Positions 24,299 through 32,231 of a DNA stretch of 43,613 nucleotides are shown here, piece by piece. Below the pieces are notes generated by a model, which was given only the letters and a program-made list of their open reading frames with translations, was not told where the DNA came from and ran no database searches. The DNA comes from an uncultured Bacillota bacterium. Lineage in GTDB: Bacteria > Bacillota_I > Bacilli_A > Culicoidibacterales > ZOR0006. The translations under genes were made by a program, and so were the position numbers. How positions within the stretch are numbered: the first letter of the stretch is position 1; each line of letters opens with the position of its first letter. Where the stretch lies: contig CAMFJD010000013.1 in assembly GCA_945956935.1 (NCBI GenBank), positions 1-43,613 of the forward strand. Direction: 5' to 3'.

Positions 24299-25066
24299 AT
24301 GAAAATAATGACTATGAATTTACACTGCTTACAAGAAGCAAATCCGAGAGCTTGTTTACAAACATTAGCAGAGACAATTATCAATGAAGGATATGATTTG
24401 ATTTTTTTACAAGAACTTGTTGAAGTAATAGCATTTGATCTAACAACAGAAATTCATGATACTGGTGCTTACTTAATTGCACAATTGAAACGAGAGAATT
24501 CAGCATATCAATTAGTAAAAAGTTATGCGCATGAGTCATGGGGGAATTGTCGTGAATATGTGGGAATTATCACTCGATTACCAATTATTCAGTCGCAGAC
24601 AGTTGTATTAAGTGAGCGAAGCGATCCAACTGATATCGATCGTCGTGTCGCACAATCAGTACAAATTGAAACAGATGGAAAAATTGTCTGTTGTTTAAGT
24701 ACACATATGAGTTGGCCTGAAAATAATCAGTCAACGAAATTTTTAGAACAACTTGACCAACTCAATCAATATGTGAAGACGTTGAATATGCCAATCATTC
24801 TTGGTGGTGACTTAAATATAACGCCAGATACAAAAGAATATCATGCACTCCTTGCGGCTGGATGGGTTGACGCATACTATACAATGAATCATCAACATGA
24901 TTGGACATGTATTGAATATGAAGGTGAAACGATCAGCTATCAACATATTGATTATATTTTGACGAATCGATCAGTGGTAACGACTGACGTATATCGAATA
25001 TTTACTACTCCAACACAAATGATTTCAGATCATGTAGGAGTAAGTGCTGAGTGTACTATTCTATAA
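24299..25066 (+). CDS. Endonuclease/exonuclease/phosphatase (EEP) family hydrolase
   Basis: A metal-dependent phosphodiesterase of the EEP fold (DNase I, sphingomyelinase and sugar-phosphatase relatives). Visible motifs are TMNLHCLQ at the N-terminus, FLQELVE with the metal-binding Glu, THMSWP, LGGDLNITP with the Asp/Asn pair, and the terminal SDHVG histidine. The product is 255 residues without signal peptide, so it is intracellular; substrate is unknown. The ATG at 24299 follows AAGGAGG. The space between the RNA terminator and the ribosome site is too short for an obvious separate promoter, so the gene may depend on readthrough from the pseudoknot RNA. Confidence 0.88.
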   Translation: MKIMTMNLHCLQEANPRACLQTLAETIINEGYDLIFLQELVEVIAFDLTTEIHDTGAYLIAQLKRENSAYQLVKSYAHESWGNCREYVGIITRLPIIQSQTVVLSERSDPTDIDRRVAQSVQIETDGKIVCCLSTHMSWPENNQSTKFLEQLDQLNQYVKTLNMPIILGGDLNITPDTKEYHALLAAGWVDAYYTMNHQHDWTCIEYEGETISYQHIDYILTNRSVVTTDVYRIFTTPTQMISDHVGVSAECTIL

Positions 25067-25108
25067 AGAATTTGAATTAACGAAGAAGTATGATAAACTA
25101 AAATGAAT

Positions 25109-25143
25109 GCTACTCATAATACAGGAATGTCTGTTTTAGTAGC
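25109..25143 (+). other. Leader hairpin before the first GNAT gene
   Basis: GCTACT (25109-25114) pairs with AGTAGC (25138-25143), and ACAG/CTGT can form a second stem inside. There is no T-run after it, so it is not a terminator. It lies 23 bases before the GTG start. Its role is unclear. Confidence 0.4.
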
Positions 25144-25166
25144 TGTATGAAAGGGAGGAGTAGAAA

Positions 25167-25718
25167 GTGAAGCACAAAGGCACACAGCAATTACAGACAC
25201 AACGATTATGTTTGCGACGCTTTACACATGATGATGCACAGGCCATGTTTAATAATTGGGCATCTGATCCAGTAGTAACACACTATTTAACATGGTTACC
25301 ACATGAAGATATCACAGTGACTCAAAAGGTTTTATCTGACTGGATTGAACAGTATGCGTATAATAATTTTTATCAATGGGCAATTACGCTAAATACTCAT
25401 CAGGAAGAACCAATTGGAACAATTAGTGTTGTCAATCACAATGATATAACACAAGAGTTAGAAATTGGGTATTGTTTAAGTCAGGCGTATTGGGGAGTAG
25501 GTATAATGAGTGAAGCACTTATTGCGGTACGAGAATTTCTTTGTGAAGAAGTTCATGTAACAGCACTTGTATCACATCATGATGTTGCTAATACTGGATC
25601 AGGAAAAGTATTAATAAATGGCGGATTCCAGTATGAATCAACGAAGGAACAGTCAGATTATAATAATCAAGGGTGTGTAGATAGTCATTATTATCGGTAT
25701 AAGAATATGTTGAAATAG
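25167..25718 (+). CDS. GNAT acetyltransferase, RimJ/RimL type
   Basis: A 183-residue acetyl-CoA-dependent N-acetyltransferase of the RimJ/RimL group, which usually modifies protein N-termini or small amines. The N-terminal LQTQRLCLRRF is typical of the group. The acetyl-CoA-binding region is ELEIGYCLSQAYWGVGIMSEAL, where the expected QGxGxxxEA motif is partly changed (WGVGIMSEA), and the HDVANTGSGKVLINGGF motif follows. The start is a GTG directly after GGGAGGAG. A terminator follows the stop, so it is a one-gene unit. Substrate unknown. Confidence 0.9.
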   Translation: MKHKGTQQLQTQRLCLRRFTHDDAQAMFNNWASDPVVTHYLTWLPHEDITVTQKVLSDWIEQYAYNNFYQWAITLNTHQEEPIGTISVVNHNDITQELEIGYCLSQAYWGVGIMSEALIAVREFLCEEVHVTALVSHHDVANTGSGKVLINGGFQYESTKEQSDYNNQGCVDSHYYRYKNMLK

Positions 25719-25739
25719 AGAGAGGAAACTCTCTTTTTT
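25719..25739 (+). terminator. Intrinsic terminator after the RimJ/RimL-type GNAT gene
   Basis: AGAGAG and CTCTCT form a short stem closed by a GAAA tetraloop and followed by five T. It begins right at the stop codon. Confidence 0.85.
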
Positions 25740-25750
25740 GTTTGTACATA

Positions 25751-25807
25751 TTTTTAGTAAAAGTTTTACTAAAAATATAGTAAAACCATATTCAATGTAG
25801 TAAAATG
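25751..25807 (+). promoter_or_regulatory. GalR-like operator region of galK-galT
   Basis: TTTTTAGTAAAA (25751-25762) and TTTTACTAAAAA (25764-25775) are a perfect palindrome around one G. Two further TAGTAAAA half-sites follow, at 25778-25785 and 25798-25805. This resembles the TTTAGTAAA-type operators of LacI/GalR regulators of gal genes in lactic acid bacteria. The last half-site overlaps a possible -10 (TAAAAT, 25801-25806). A leader hairpin TACATGC/GCATGTA (25825-25845) precedes the galK ribosome site. No galR gene lies in the window. Confidence 0.65.
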
Positions 25808-25866
25808 AAAGTGTTACAAAAGAATACATGCTTTTTGTGCATGTAATAGCTAAAGGGGAATACAAA

Positions 25867-27060
25867 ATGCAAACATTACAAGCAACATTTAAAAAGATAT
25901 TTCAAACAGAAGCAACGCTTGCTGTTTTTTCACCAGGACGTGTGAATTTAATTGGTGAGCACACTGATTATAACGGTGGACATGTTTTTCCATGTGCATT
26001 AAGTTTTGGAACATATGCATTGGTGAGTAAGCGAAATGATCAAAAATATCGCTTTTATTCAATGAATTTTCCATCAAAGGGGATTGTTTCTGGAACATTG
26101 GATACACTCATAAACACAAAAGAAGATGATTGGGCAAATTATCCAAAGGGTGTGATTGATGTATTTCAAAAACGATATGAGATATTTGCTAATGGATTTG
26201 ATGTTCTTTTTTATGGTAATATCCCAAATGGAGCCGGTTTATCGTCTTCTGCGTCGCTAGAATTAGCTATGGCTGTTGTTTTGAGAGAGTTATTTACACT
26301 TAAAATAACGATGGTTGATATGGTGAAAATGAGTCAAGAAGCAGAAAATGTTTTTATCGGTGTTAAATGTGGTATTATGGATCAATTTGCGATTGGAATG
26401 GGGAAAAAAAATCATGCGATTTTACTCAATTGCAATACATTAAGCTATCGCTATTCACCACTTCAGTTAGCTAATTATAAAATTGTTATTTCAAATACAA
26501 ATAAGCGTCGTGGACTTGCTGATTCAAAGTATAATGAACGACGTCAAGAAACGACACAAGCATTGACCGCTTTACAAAAAGTAATTGAAATTACGAGTTT
26601 AGGTGACCTAGCACCGAATGAATTTGAAGCAATTGCGGATGTATTAGGCAGTGAGCGTATCCGCCGTCGAGCGAAACATGCTGTGTATGAAAATGCACGC
26701 ACACTAGCAGCTGTTGAAGCATTAGAGCATAACCAGCTCACTACATTTGGGCAATTGATGATTGAATCACATAAATCATTGCGTGATGATTATGAAGTAA
26801 CTGGGGAAGAGCTAGATGTGTTAGTTTCCTGTGCGTTAAAACAACCTGGTGTAATCGGTTCACGGATGACTGGAGCTGGATTCGGTGGGTGTAGTGTGAG
26901 CATTGTGGCAAGTGACCAAATCGTTAATTTTCAACAGAACGTAGCAGCAGAGTATGCGAAAATTATTGGATATGAACCAACATTTTATGTAGCCGATATT
27001 GCGGATGGAACAAAGAAAATTTCATTAAATAGTACAGAAAAAATTGTAGAAGAGGTATAA
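25867..27060 (+). CDS. galK: Galactokinase
   Basis: Phosphorylates alpha-D-galactose to galactose 1-phosphate, first committed step of the Leloir pathway. GHMP-kinase motifs are clear: the galactokinase signature GRVNLIGEHTDYNGG near residue 30, the ATP loop PNGAGLSSSASLE, and the C-terminal GAGFGGC. The length of 397 residues is normal. The start at 25867 follows AAAGGGGAA; in-frame codons further upstream lie in the leader hairpin. galT begins at the next base after the stop, so the two are coupled. No galE or galM is present in the window. Confidence 0.97.
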   Translation: MQTLQATFKKIFQTEATLAVFSPGRVNLIGEHTDYNGGHVFPCALSFGTYALVSKRNDQKYRFYSMNFPSKGIVSGTLDTLINTKEDDWANYPKGVIDVFQKRYEIFANGFDVLFYGNIPNGAGLSSSASLELAMAVVLRELFTLKITMVDMVKMSQEAENVFIGVKCGIMDQFAIGMGKKNHAILLNCNTLSYRYSPLQLANYKIVISNTNKRRGLADSKYNERRQETTQALTALQKVIEITSLGDLAPNEFEAIADVLGSERIRRRAKHAVYENARTLAAVEALEHNQLTTFGQLMIESHKSLRDDYEVTGEELDVLVSCALKQPGVIGSRMTGAGFGGCSVSIVASDQIVNFQQNVAAEYAKIIGYEPTFYVADIADGTKKISLNSTEKIVEEV

Positions 27061-28569
27061 ATGATGGAAATTCAAACAGCAATTAATCGATTATTAGCAT
27101 TTGCGAAGCAACATGAACTGATTCAACCTGAAGATATTATTTACAGTGCGAATCAATTATTGGGTCTTTTGGGATTGACTACCTTTGAATATGAGGAATT
27201 GTCAATCGAACTCTGTGAAAATCCTGCTAAATTATTAATACCAATTCTTGAATTTGCTATTCAACGTGAACTGATAGAGGACACAATCACTATGCGTGAT
27301 TTGTTTGATACGAAGATAATGAATTGTTTGATGCCACGCCCAAGCGAAGTAATTCGGCAGTTTCAACAGTTGTATAAACAATCACCAAATGAAGCAACGA
27401 ATGATTATTATCGTCTGAGTAAAGCATCACATTATATTCGGACGGACCGAACTGATAAAAATATTGTATGGCAGACAACAACGGTTGATGGCGTGCTAGA
27501 TATCACAATAAATTTATCGAAACCAGAAAAAGATCCACGTGAAATTGCAGCAGCCAAACATAGCCAAGCAGCAAATTATCCTAAATGTTTATTATGCTGT
27601 GAAAATGAAGGCTTTTTTGGCAATTTGATACAACCAGCACGAAATAATCATCGGATTATTCCTGTACAATTACAACAAGAGCAATGGTTTTTACAATACT
27701 CACCGTATGTTTACTACAATGAGCATTGTATTGTGTTAAAAGGTGTTCATGAACCAATGAAATTACAAAAAACTACATTTGCTCGTCTCCTAGATTTTGT
27801 TGAACAATTTCCACATTATTTTATTGGTTCAAACGCTGATTTACCTATTGTAGGCGGTTCAATTTTAGCACATGATCATTTCCAAGGTGGGCGGTATACA
27901 TTTGCGATGGAACGTGCAACAACGAAAACATTACATAAATTCAAAAATTTTCCCGATGTGACGCTTGCACAAGTGAATTGGCCGATGAGTGTATTACGTT
28001 TACAGAGCAAAAATAAACATGAGTTAGTATTGGCGGCTGATAAAGTATTCCAAACTTGGTATACATATAATGATGAAACAGTTGAAATACGGGCGTTTAG
28101 TGGTGATACACCACATAATACAGTGACTCCGATTGCACGAATACGAGATGGATATTATGAACTTGACCTCGTCTTACGAAATAATCGTACGAGTGAAGAA
28201 CATCCATTTGGTATTTTCCATCCACATGCTGATGTTCATCATATTAAGAAAGAAAATATTGGATTAATTGAAGTCATGGGATTAGCAGTGTTGCCGGCAC
28301 GTTTAGCGGATGAATTAGTTAAGTTGGAACAAGCATTTACGACTAAGGTGTTAGATACTGAAAGATATCCAGAATTGGTACAACATGAAGCGTGGTTTTA
28401 CGAGTTAGTAGAGAAGCATGCTGATATCAAACAAGCAGATATTTATACAATGCTACAGCAAGAAGTTGGATATAAATTTATGCGTGTACTCGCTGACGCA
28501 GGTGTTTTTAAGCGTGATACAGTTGGACAAGCCTCGTTTGAACGCTTTATTGTAAATTTCATTGTATAA
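27061..28569 (+). CDS. galT: Hexose-1-phosphate uridylyltransferase, type 2 (Gram-positive)
   Basis: Converts galactose 1-phosphate and UDP-glucose to UDP-galactose and glucose 1-phosphate. The 502-residue length and sequence fit the GalT2 family of Firmicutes, not the ~350-residue type 1 enzyme. Visible family segments include ASHYIRTDR, NYPKCLLC with a cysteine pair (LLCCENEGFFG), and the catalytic histidine region GGSILAHDHFQGG. It follows galK without a gap (ATG at 27061, a second ATG at 27064). A strong terminator ends this two-gene operon. Confidence 0.96.
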   Translation: MMEIQTAINRLLAFAKQHELIQPEDIIYSANQLLGLLGLTTFEYEELSIELCENPAKLLIPILEFAIQRELIEDTITMRDLFDTKIMNCLMPRPSEVIRQFQQLYKQSPNEATNDYYRLSKASHYIRTDRTDKNIVWQTTTVDGVLDITINLSKPEKDPREIAAAKHSQAANYPKCLLCCENEGFFGNLIQPARNNHRIIPVQLQQEQWFLQYSPYVYYNEHCIVLKGVHEPMKLQKTTFARLLDFVEQFPHYFIGSNADLPIVGGSILAHDHFQGGRYTFAMERATTKTLHKFKNFPDVTLAQVNWPMSVLRLQSKNKHELVLAADKVFQTWYTYNDETVEIRAFSGDTPHNTVTPIARIRDGYYELDLVLRNNRTSEEHPFGIFHPHADVHHIKKENIGLIEVMGLAVLPARLADELVKLEQAFTTKVLDTERYPELVQHEAWFYELVEKHADIKQADIYTMLQQEVGYKFMRVLADAGVFKRDTVGQASFERFIVNFIV

Positions 28570-28582
28570 TTATAGTAGGAGA

Positions 28583-28609
28583 AACAACATGATAGCATGT
28601 TGTTTTTTT
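28583..28609 (+). terminator. Intrinsic terminator of galK-galT
   Basis: AACAACATG (28583-28591) and CATGTTGTT (28596-28604) pair with loop ATAG and run into T to 28609. Confidence 0.92.
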
Positions 28610-28729
28610 GTCTGAATTTTAGAATATATAAAGAAATTACGGGGAAAAAAAGATAGAAATAATTAAACATTTTCACGATATTAACAAAGCAAGTGTTTTT
28701 AACTTCAAATAAACATAGTATGCAAAATG

Positions 28730-28772
28730 TTAACAAGCTGTAAACAAGAAATACATAATTTTTGTTTATAAT
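28730..28772 (+). promoter_or_regulatory. Promoter with PhoP-box-like direct repeats
   Basis: TTAACA (28730-28735) and TAAACA (28741-28746) are direct repeats with 11-base spacing, close to the Bacillus PhoP box TTWACA-N5-TTWACA. Further copies lie at 28681-28686 (TTAACA) and 28710-28715 (TAAACA). A perfect -10 TATAAT sits at 28767-28772, which puts the paired repeats at about -49 to -33, where PhoP boxes normally lie. The -35 itself is poor, as expected of an activated promoter. Phosphate control is inferred. Confidence 0.5.
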
Positions 28773-28796
28773 CCTATGTAAGGGAGTGTAGTTAAT

Positions 28797-30800
28797 ATGA
28801 CAAACAAAACAAAAATTATTTTAGCAACAATTGCTACAACATCACTTTTTGGGCATAGTCTCATGATTGCAGCACAAGAAATTGTACAGGAATTTCCGCT
28901 AAAAGTGAATAAAATTTCTGGGTATGATACGGGGATTATTAACGCTTATGGAGGTGTAGCAGAAATTGTACAGTTTAACCCAGATAACAATAAATTCTAT
29001 CTAATTAATGGAACAACAAAAACAATTGAAATTGTTGATATGAGTCAAATAGGGGATGGAATAAATCAACCATTATTGAAAGAAAAAGATATTCATTTAG
29101 CAGAACTTGTTAATGACGAAACATTTACATTTGGAGATGTTACAAGTATTGATATTAATACGCAAGCAAAAGTTATGGTAATTGCTATACAAGCAGAAGA
29201 TTATAAGCAATCAGGAAAAGTAGCAGTACTTGACTATGATGGTAATTTGCTTGAAACGTTTACAGTTGGTGTACAACCAGATATGGTAAAAATGACTGAT
29301 GATGGTATGTATATTTTAACAGCTGATGAGGGGGAGCCTCGCCTTGGAATTGATGGTGATGATTGGGATCCAGAGGGTTCAGTCACAATTATTAATTACC
29401 AAACAAAACAGACACAAATTATAACTTTTGATGATGAAAACGTCATTGATAATGATGTGCATATCCGTAATGTAACCGGAGGTGCAAAAATGGATTTAGA
29501 ACCAGAGTATATCGCATTGTCAGCTGATGGATTAACAGCATATGTATCTTTACAAGAAAATAATGCTATTGCGACAATTGATATTCCAACTGGAAGTGTT
29601 GAACGTGTACAATCACTTGGAGTCAAAGATCATTCAATTGCAGGAAATGGATTAGATGCGGCACGGGATGGGGAAATCCTTATTGAAACATTACCGATTA
29701 AAGGTGTTTATATGCCTGATGCAATTACGAGTGTTGTCATCAATGGTAAGGAATATCTTTTAACAGCAAATGAAGGCGATGCGACTGAGTGGGGGAAAAA
29801 AGAAGCTGCCTTTACGAATGTAAGTAGTTTTAAAAAATATTTTGCAGATAAAGAATTAGAAGTGACAGATGAGACATTTGCTGGAATGAGTGCTGAAGAG
29901 GCAAAGTTAAAGTTAGTGGCGATGAAAGAAGCGGGTAAATATGATAAGCTTGAAGTACTAACAGATATGGGTGATGATGCAATCTATGTACTTGGTGGCC
30001 GTTCATTTGCTATTTGGGATGCTGATACAATGGAACTTGTTTACGATAGTGGATCACAATTTGAAGCGATTACTGCCGAATTGCTTCCTGAAGGTTTTAA
30101 TTGGTCAAATGATGATACTGAGTTGGATAAACGTAGCAGCAAAAAAGGACCGGAACCTGAGGGGATTGAGATTGGGATTGTAAATGATAAAATCTATGCC
30201 TTTATTGGACTTGAGCGCATTGGCGGTATTATGACATACGATATTACAAATCCTACCGATGCAAGTATCGCTAATTATATAAATACACGCGATTTTAGTG
30301 GAGCCATTGCAGGAGACGTATCACCTGAAGGGATTGAATTCGTTTCTGCAACGAATAGTCCAACGAATAAGCCACTTGTACTAGTTGGTAATGAAGTTAG
30401 TGGAACTGTGAGTATTTTAGAACTTGAAGTAGAAACTACAGATATAACAGAACAACCAGCTACACCTGGATTTGGTCCAGACGGAGATGTTACACCAGAA
30501 GTTGATTACGAAGTGAGTACAGAAAACAAACCAGCTACACCTGGATTTGGTCCAGACGGAGATGTTACACCAGAAGTTGATTACGAAGTGAGTACAGAAA
30601 ACAAACCAGCTACACCTGGATTTGGTCCAAATGGTGATAGTACACCACAATTAACAGAGAGGCCAAATTTTGAAGATGAGACAGCGCAGACATTACCCCA
30701 AACAGGTAGTTTTACACGAGAATTACTAAGTATTGGAGCAGTAATTACTGGTTTAGGTGGAATTTTGTTTGGTAAATTGAAAAGAGATAAGATACGATAA
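28797..30800 (+). CDS. LPXTG-anchored surface protein, choice-of-anchor I type
   Basis: A 667-residue cell-wall protein. A signal peptide (about residues 1-26) precedes a large domain typical of choice-of-anchor I proteins, which have a beta-propeller-like fold and were described as alkaline-phosphatase-like. Segments such as GVQPDMVKMTDDGMYILTAD, LTANEGDATEWG and SPEGIEF belong to it. Then come 25-residue repeats starting PATPGFGPDGD (two full and one partial), and the sortase signal LPQTG with a membrane helix and positive tail (KLKRDKIR). Start ATG at 28797 follows AGGGAG. PhoP-like repeats upstream would fit a phosphate-scavenging role. Enzyme activity is not established by the sequence. 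Confidence 0.9.
   Translation: MTNKTKIILATIATTSLFGHSLMIAAQEIVQEFPLKVNKISGYDTGIINAYGGVAEIVQFNPDNNKFYLINGTTKTIEIVDMSQIGDGINQPLLKEKDIHLAELVNDETFTFGDVTSIDINTQAKVMVIAIQAEDYKQSGKVAVLDYDGNLLETFTVGVQPDMVKMTDDGMYILTADEGEPRLGIDGDDWDPEGSVTIINYQTKQTQIITFDDENVIDNDVHIRNVTGGAKMDLEPEYIALSADGLTAYVSLQENNAIATIDIPTGSVERVQSLGVKDHSIAGNGLDAARDGEILIETLPIKGVYMPDAITSVVINGKEYLLTANEGDATEWGKKEAAFTNVSSFKKYFADKELEVTDETFAGMSAEEAKLKLVAMKEAGKYDKLEVLTDMGDDAIYVLGGRSFAIWDADTMELVYDSGSQFEAITAELLPEGFNWSNDDTELDKRSSKKGPEPEGIEIGIVNDKIYAFIGLERIGGIMTYDITNPTDASIANYINTRDFSGAIAGDVSPEGIEFVSATNSPTNKPLVLVGNEVSGTVSILELEVETTDITEQPATPGFGPDGDVTPEVDYEVSTENKPATPGFGPDGDVTPEVDYEVSTENKPATPGFGPNGDSTPQLTERPNFEDETAQTLPQTGSFTRELLSIGAVITGLGGILFGKLKRDKIR
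30456..30650 (+). repeat. 75-bp tandem repeats in the LPXTG gene
   Basis: Two 75-base units (30456-30530 and 30531-30605) read as identical, and a third partial unit starts at 30606 and diverges after about 30 bases. They encode the wall-spanning repeats PATPGFGPDGDVTPEVDYEV. Identity at third codon positions suggests recent duplication, so copy number may vary between strains. Confidence 0.92.
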
Positions 30801-30845
30801 AATCTGCAAAATGAACGCAAAGAATGAAGAAATGGGGAGTTTTTT

Positions 30846-31304
30846 ATGCAAATACGAATCATGGAACAAGCAGATTATATATTAGTTGAACAATTATTAC
30901 AGAGAATGCACCAACAACATGTTGATCAACGACCAGAGTACTACCAATCTCAGTCACAGGTGTACTCACAGGAATCATTTCAACAATTGTTAGCGGATGA
31001 GCAAGTGATTGCGACAGTTATTTTATTGGCTGGAAAAGTAATCGGTGTCTGTATTGCACGTTTAGTCATCAAGCAAGGGGACATTGATGTACCAGTTGCA
31101 TATATTGATCAACTATGTGTTGACTATCAGTTACATGGTCAAGGGGTTGGGAAAAAATTATTTCATGATATATCAAATCGAGCAAAAGTGAGGGGAGCAA
31201 AGCGGATTGAACTGGCTGTTTGGTCATTTAATCAACGAGCGTTAGACTTTTATTTAAGTTGCGGTATGCATCCACAACGGTATATTTTTGAACGCGAAAT
31301 TTAA
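30846..31304 (+). CDS. GNAT-family acetyltransferase
   Basis: A 152-residue acetyltransferase with the acetyl-CoA motif DQLCVDYQLHGQGVGKKLF (V-x-x-x-x-x-x-G-x-G-x-x-L type) near residue 95 and the C-terminal NQRALDFYLSCGM segment typical of the fold. ATG at 30846 follows GGGGAG. It lies 45 bases after the LPXTG gene and may be co-transcribed with it, since no terminator lies between. Substrate cannot be assigned. Confidence 0.88.
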   Translation: MQIRIMEQADYILVEQLLQRMHQQHVDQRPEYYQSQSQVYSQESFQQLLADEQVIATVILLAGKVIGVCIARLVIKQGDIDVPVAYIDQLCVDYQLHGQGVGKKLFHDISNRAKVRGAKRIELAVWSFNQRALDFYLSCGMHPQRYIFEREI

Positions 31305-31368
31305 AAAGATTATATTAAAAAGGGTTTGTATCGGAAGAAAATGACACAAACCAACAACAAACAAAAAA

Positions 31369-31396
31369 GGCACCCAAATCACGAGGTGCCTTTTTT
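31369..31396 (+). terminator. Bidirectional terminator between GNAT gene and rpmB
   Basis: GGCACC and GGTGCC form a 6-bp stem flanked by six A on the left and six T on the right, so it can end transcripts from both sides. A second hairpin, GGTTTGT/ACAAACC (31323-31352), lies just upstream. Confidence 0.88.
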
Positions 31397-31447
31397 GTAT
31401 AAGATTATAAATCATCGCTGCAACACAGCAATGGTGCTCAATAAATC

Positions 31448-31636
31448 TTAAACGCGTTCAATCTTACCTGATTTTAAAGCGCGTGCTGATACATAAACTG
31501 TTTTTGGTTTCCCGTCAACAAGAATACGTACCTTTTGAAGATTTACGTTCCAACGACGCTTAGAAGCGTTCATTGCATGTGAGCGTTTGTTACCAGTAGA
31601 TGGTTTTTTTCCTGTAATAAAACATACACGTGACAT
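31448..31636 (-). CDS. rpmB: 50S ribosomal protein L28
   Basis: A 62-residue basic ribosomal protein. It begins [20 protein letters not shown] and contains the conserved [12 protein letters not shown] segment. The start at 31636 follows AAGGAGGA; reading further upstream in frame would cross the ribosome site and promoter. One zinc-ligand-like cysteine remains (C5); the full Cys set of the C+ form is not present. As in Bacillus it is read away from the asp23-fakA genes. It marks the return to core gene order after the accessory stretch. Confidence 0.97.
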   Translation of the reverse strand: MSRVCFITGKKPSTGNKRSHAMNASKRRWNVNLQKVRILVDGKPKTVYVSARALKSGKIERV

Positions 31637-31721
31637 ATGAGTTCCTCCTTTATTGGCTATTCTCAAACTATAGTTTTCAAGAGTCACTATCACAAATAAA
31701 AAATCTAAATCACAATTACAA

Positions 31722-31750
31722 ATTCTAGCATACTTTCCATAAAATAACAA
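31722..31750 (-). promoter_or_regulatory. Sigma-A promoter of rpmB
   Basis: On the minus strand TTGTTA (31745-31750) and TAGAAT (31722-31727) are 17 bases apart, and TGC before the -10 makes it an extended type. This gives a leader of about 80 bases before the rpmB start. Confidence 0.72.
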
Positions 31751-31810
31751 CTAGGTGCCCGGATTAAAAATCAAAAAAATAACACAATCATAGGAAAAAA
31801 TGAAAATTTA

Positions 31811-31819
31811 TGGTAAAAT
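31811..31819 (+). promoter_or_regulatory. Extended -10 promoter of asp23-fakA
   Basis: TGGTAAAAT gives an extended -10 (TAAAAT at 31814-31819) 31 bases before the asp23 start. The -35 is not clear. It is divergent from the rpmB promoter. Confidence 0.55.
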
Positions 31820-31850
31820 AGGCGATGAATAGATTGGAGGGAATTGTCAT

Positions 31851-32216
31851 ATGGCGATTATTTTAGAAAATGAATTAGGTAAAATCCGCTTCTCAGAAGC
31901 AGTCGTACAATCAATTGCCGGTGGAGCTACTGTTGAGTGTTATGGTGTTGTAGGTATGGCATCAAAACAATTAGTCAAAGATGGTCTAGCAGAGCTTCTT
32001 GGACGTGAAAATTATCAACGTGGAATTATTGTTCGAAATGAAGAAGGAACAATTCATATCGATTTATACGTCATTCTCAGCTATGGGGTGAAAATTTCAG
32101 AAATTGTGACATCGATTCAAAATCGTGTAAAGTATGAAGTAGAAAGCAAACTTAATTTCCCACTAGGAAGTGTGAACGTTTTCATTCAAGATGTGCGTGT
32201 CACAGATAACGTCTAA
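31851..32216 (+). CDS. Asp23/Gls24-family protein (YloU)
   Basis: A 121-residue member of the Asp23/Gls24 family, whose relatives are linked to envelope stress and lie near the membrane. It starts MAIILENELGKIRFSEAVVQSI and includes the IVTSIQNRVKYEVE helix typical of the family. It is the YloU-type copy that always precedes the fatty acid kinase gene. The ATG follows GGAGGG with good spacing, and 15 bases separate it from fakA. It has no membrane segment of its own. Exact biochemical role is unknown. Confidence 0.93.
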   Translation: MAIILENELGKIRFSEAVVQSIAGGATVECYGVVGMASKQLVKDGLAELLGRENYQRGIIVRNEEGTIHIDLYVILSYGVKISEIVTSIQNRVKYEVESKLNFPLGSVNVFIQDVRVTDNV

Positions 32217-32231
32217 GGAGGCCAAATAATA

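Noticed and set aside
25801-25816. cre site in the galK leader (ATGAAAGTGTTACAA)
   Set aside because: It misses two fixed positions of the consensus, including the central C of CG.
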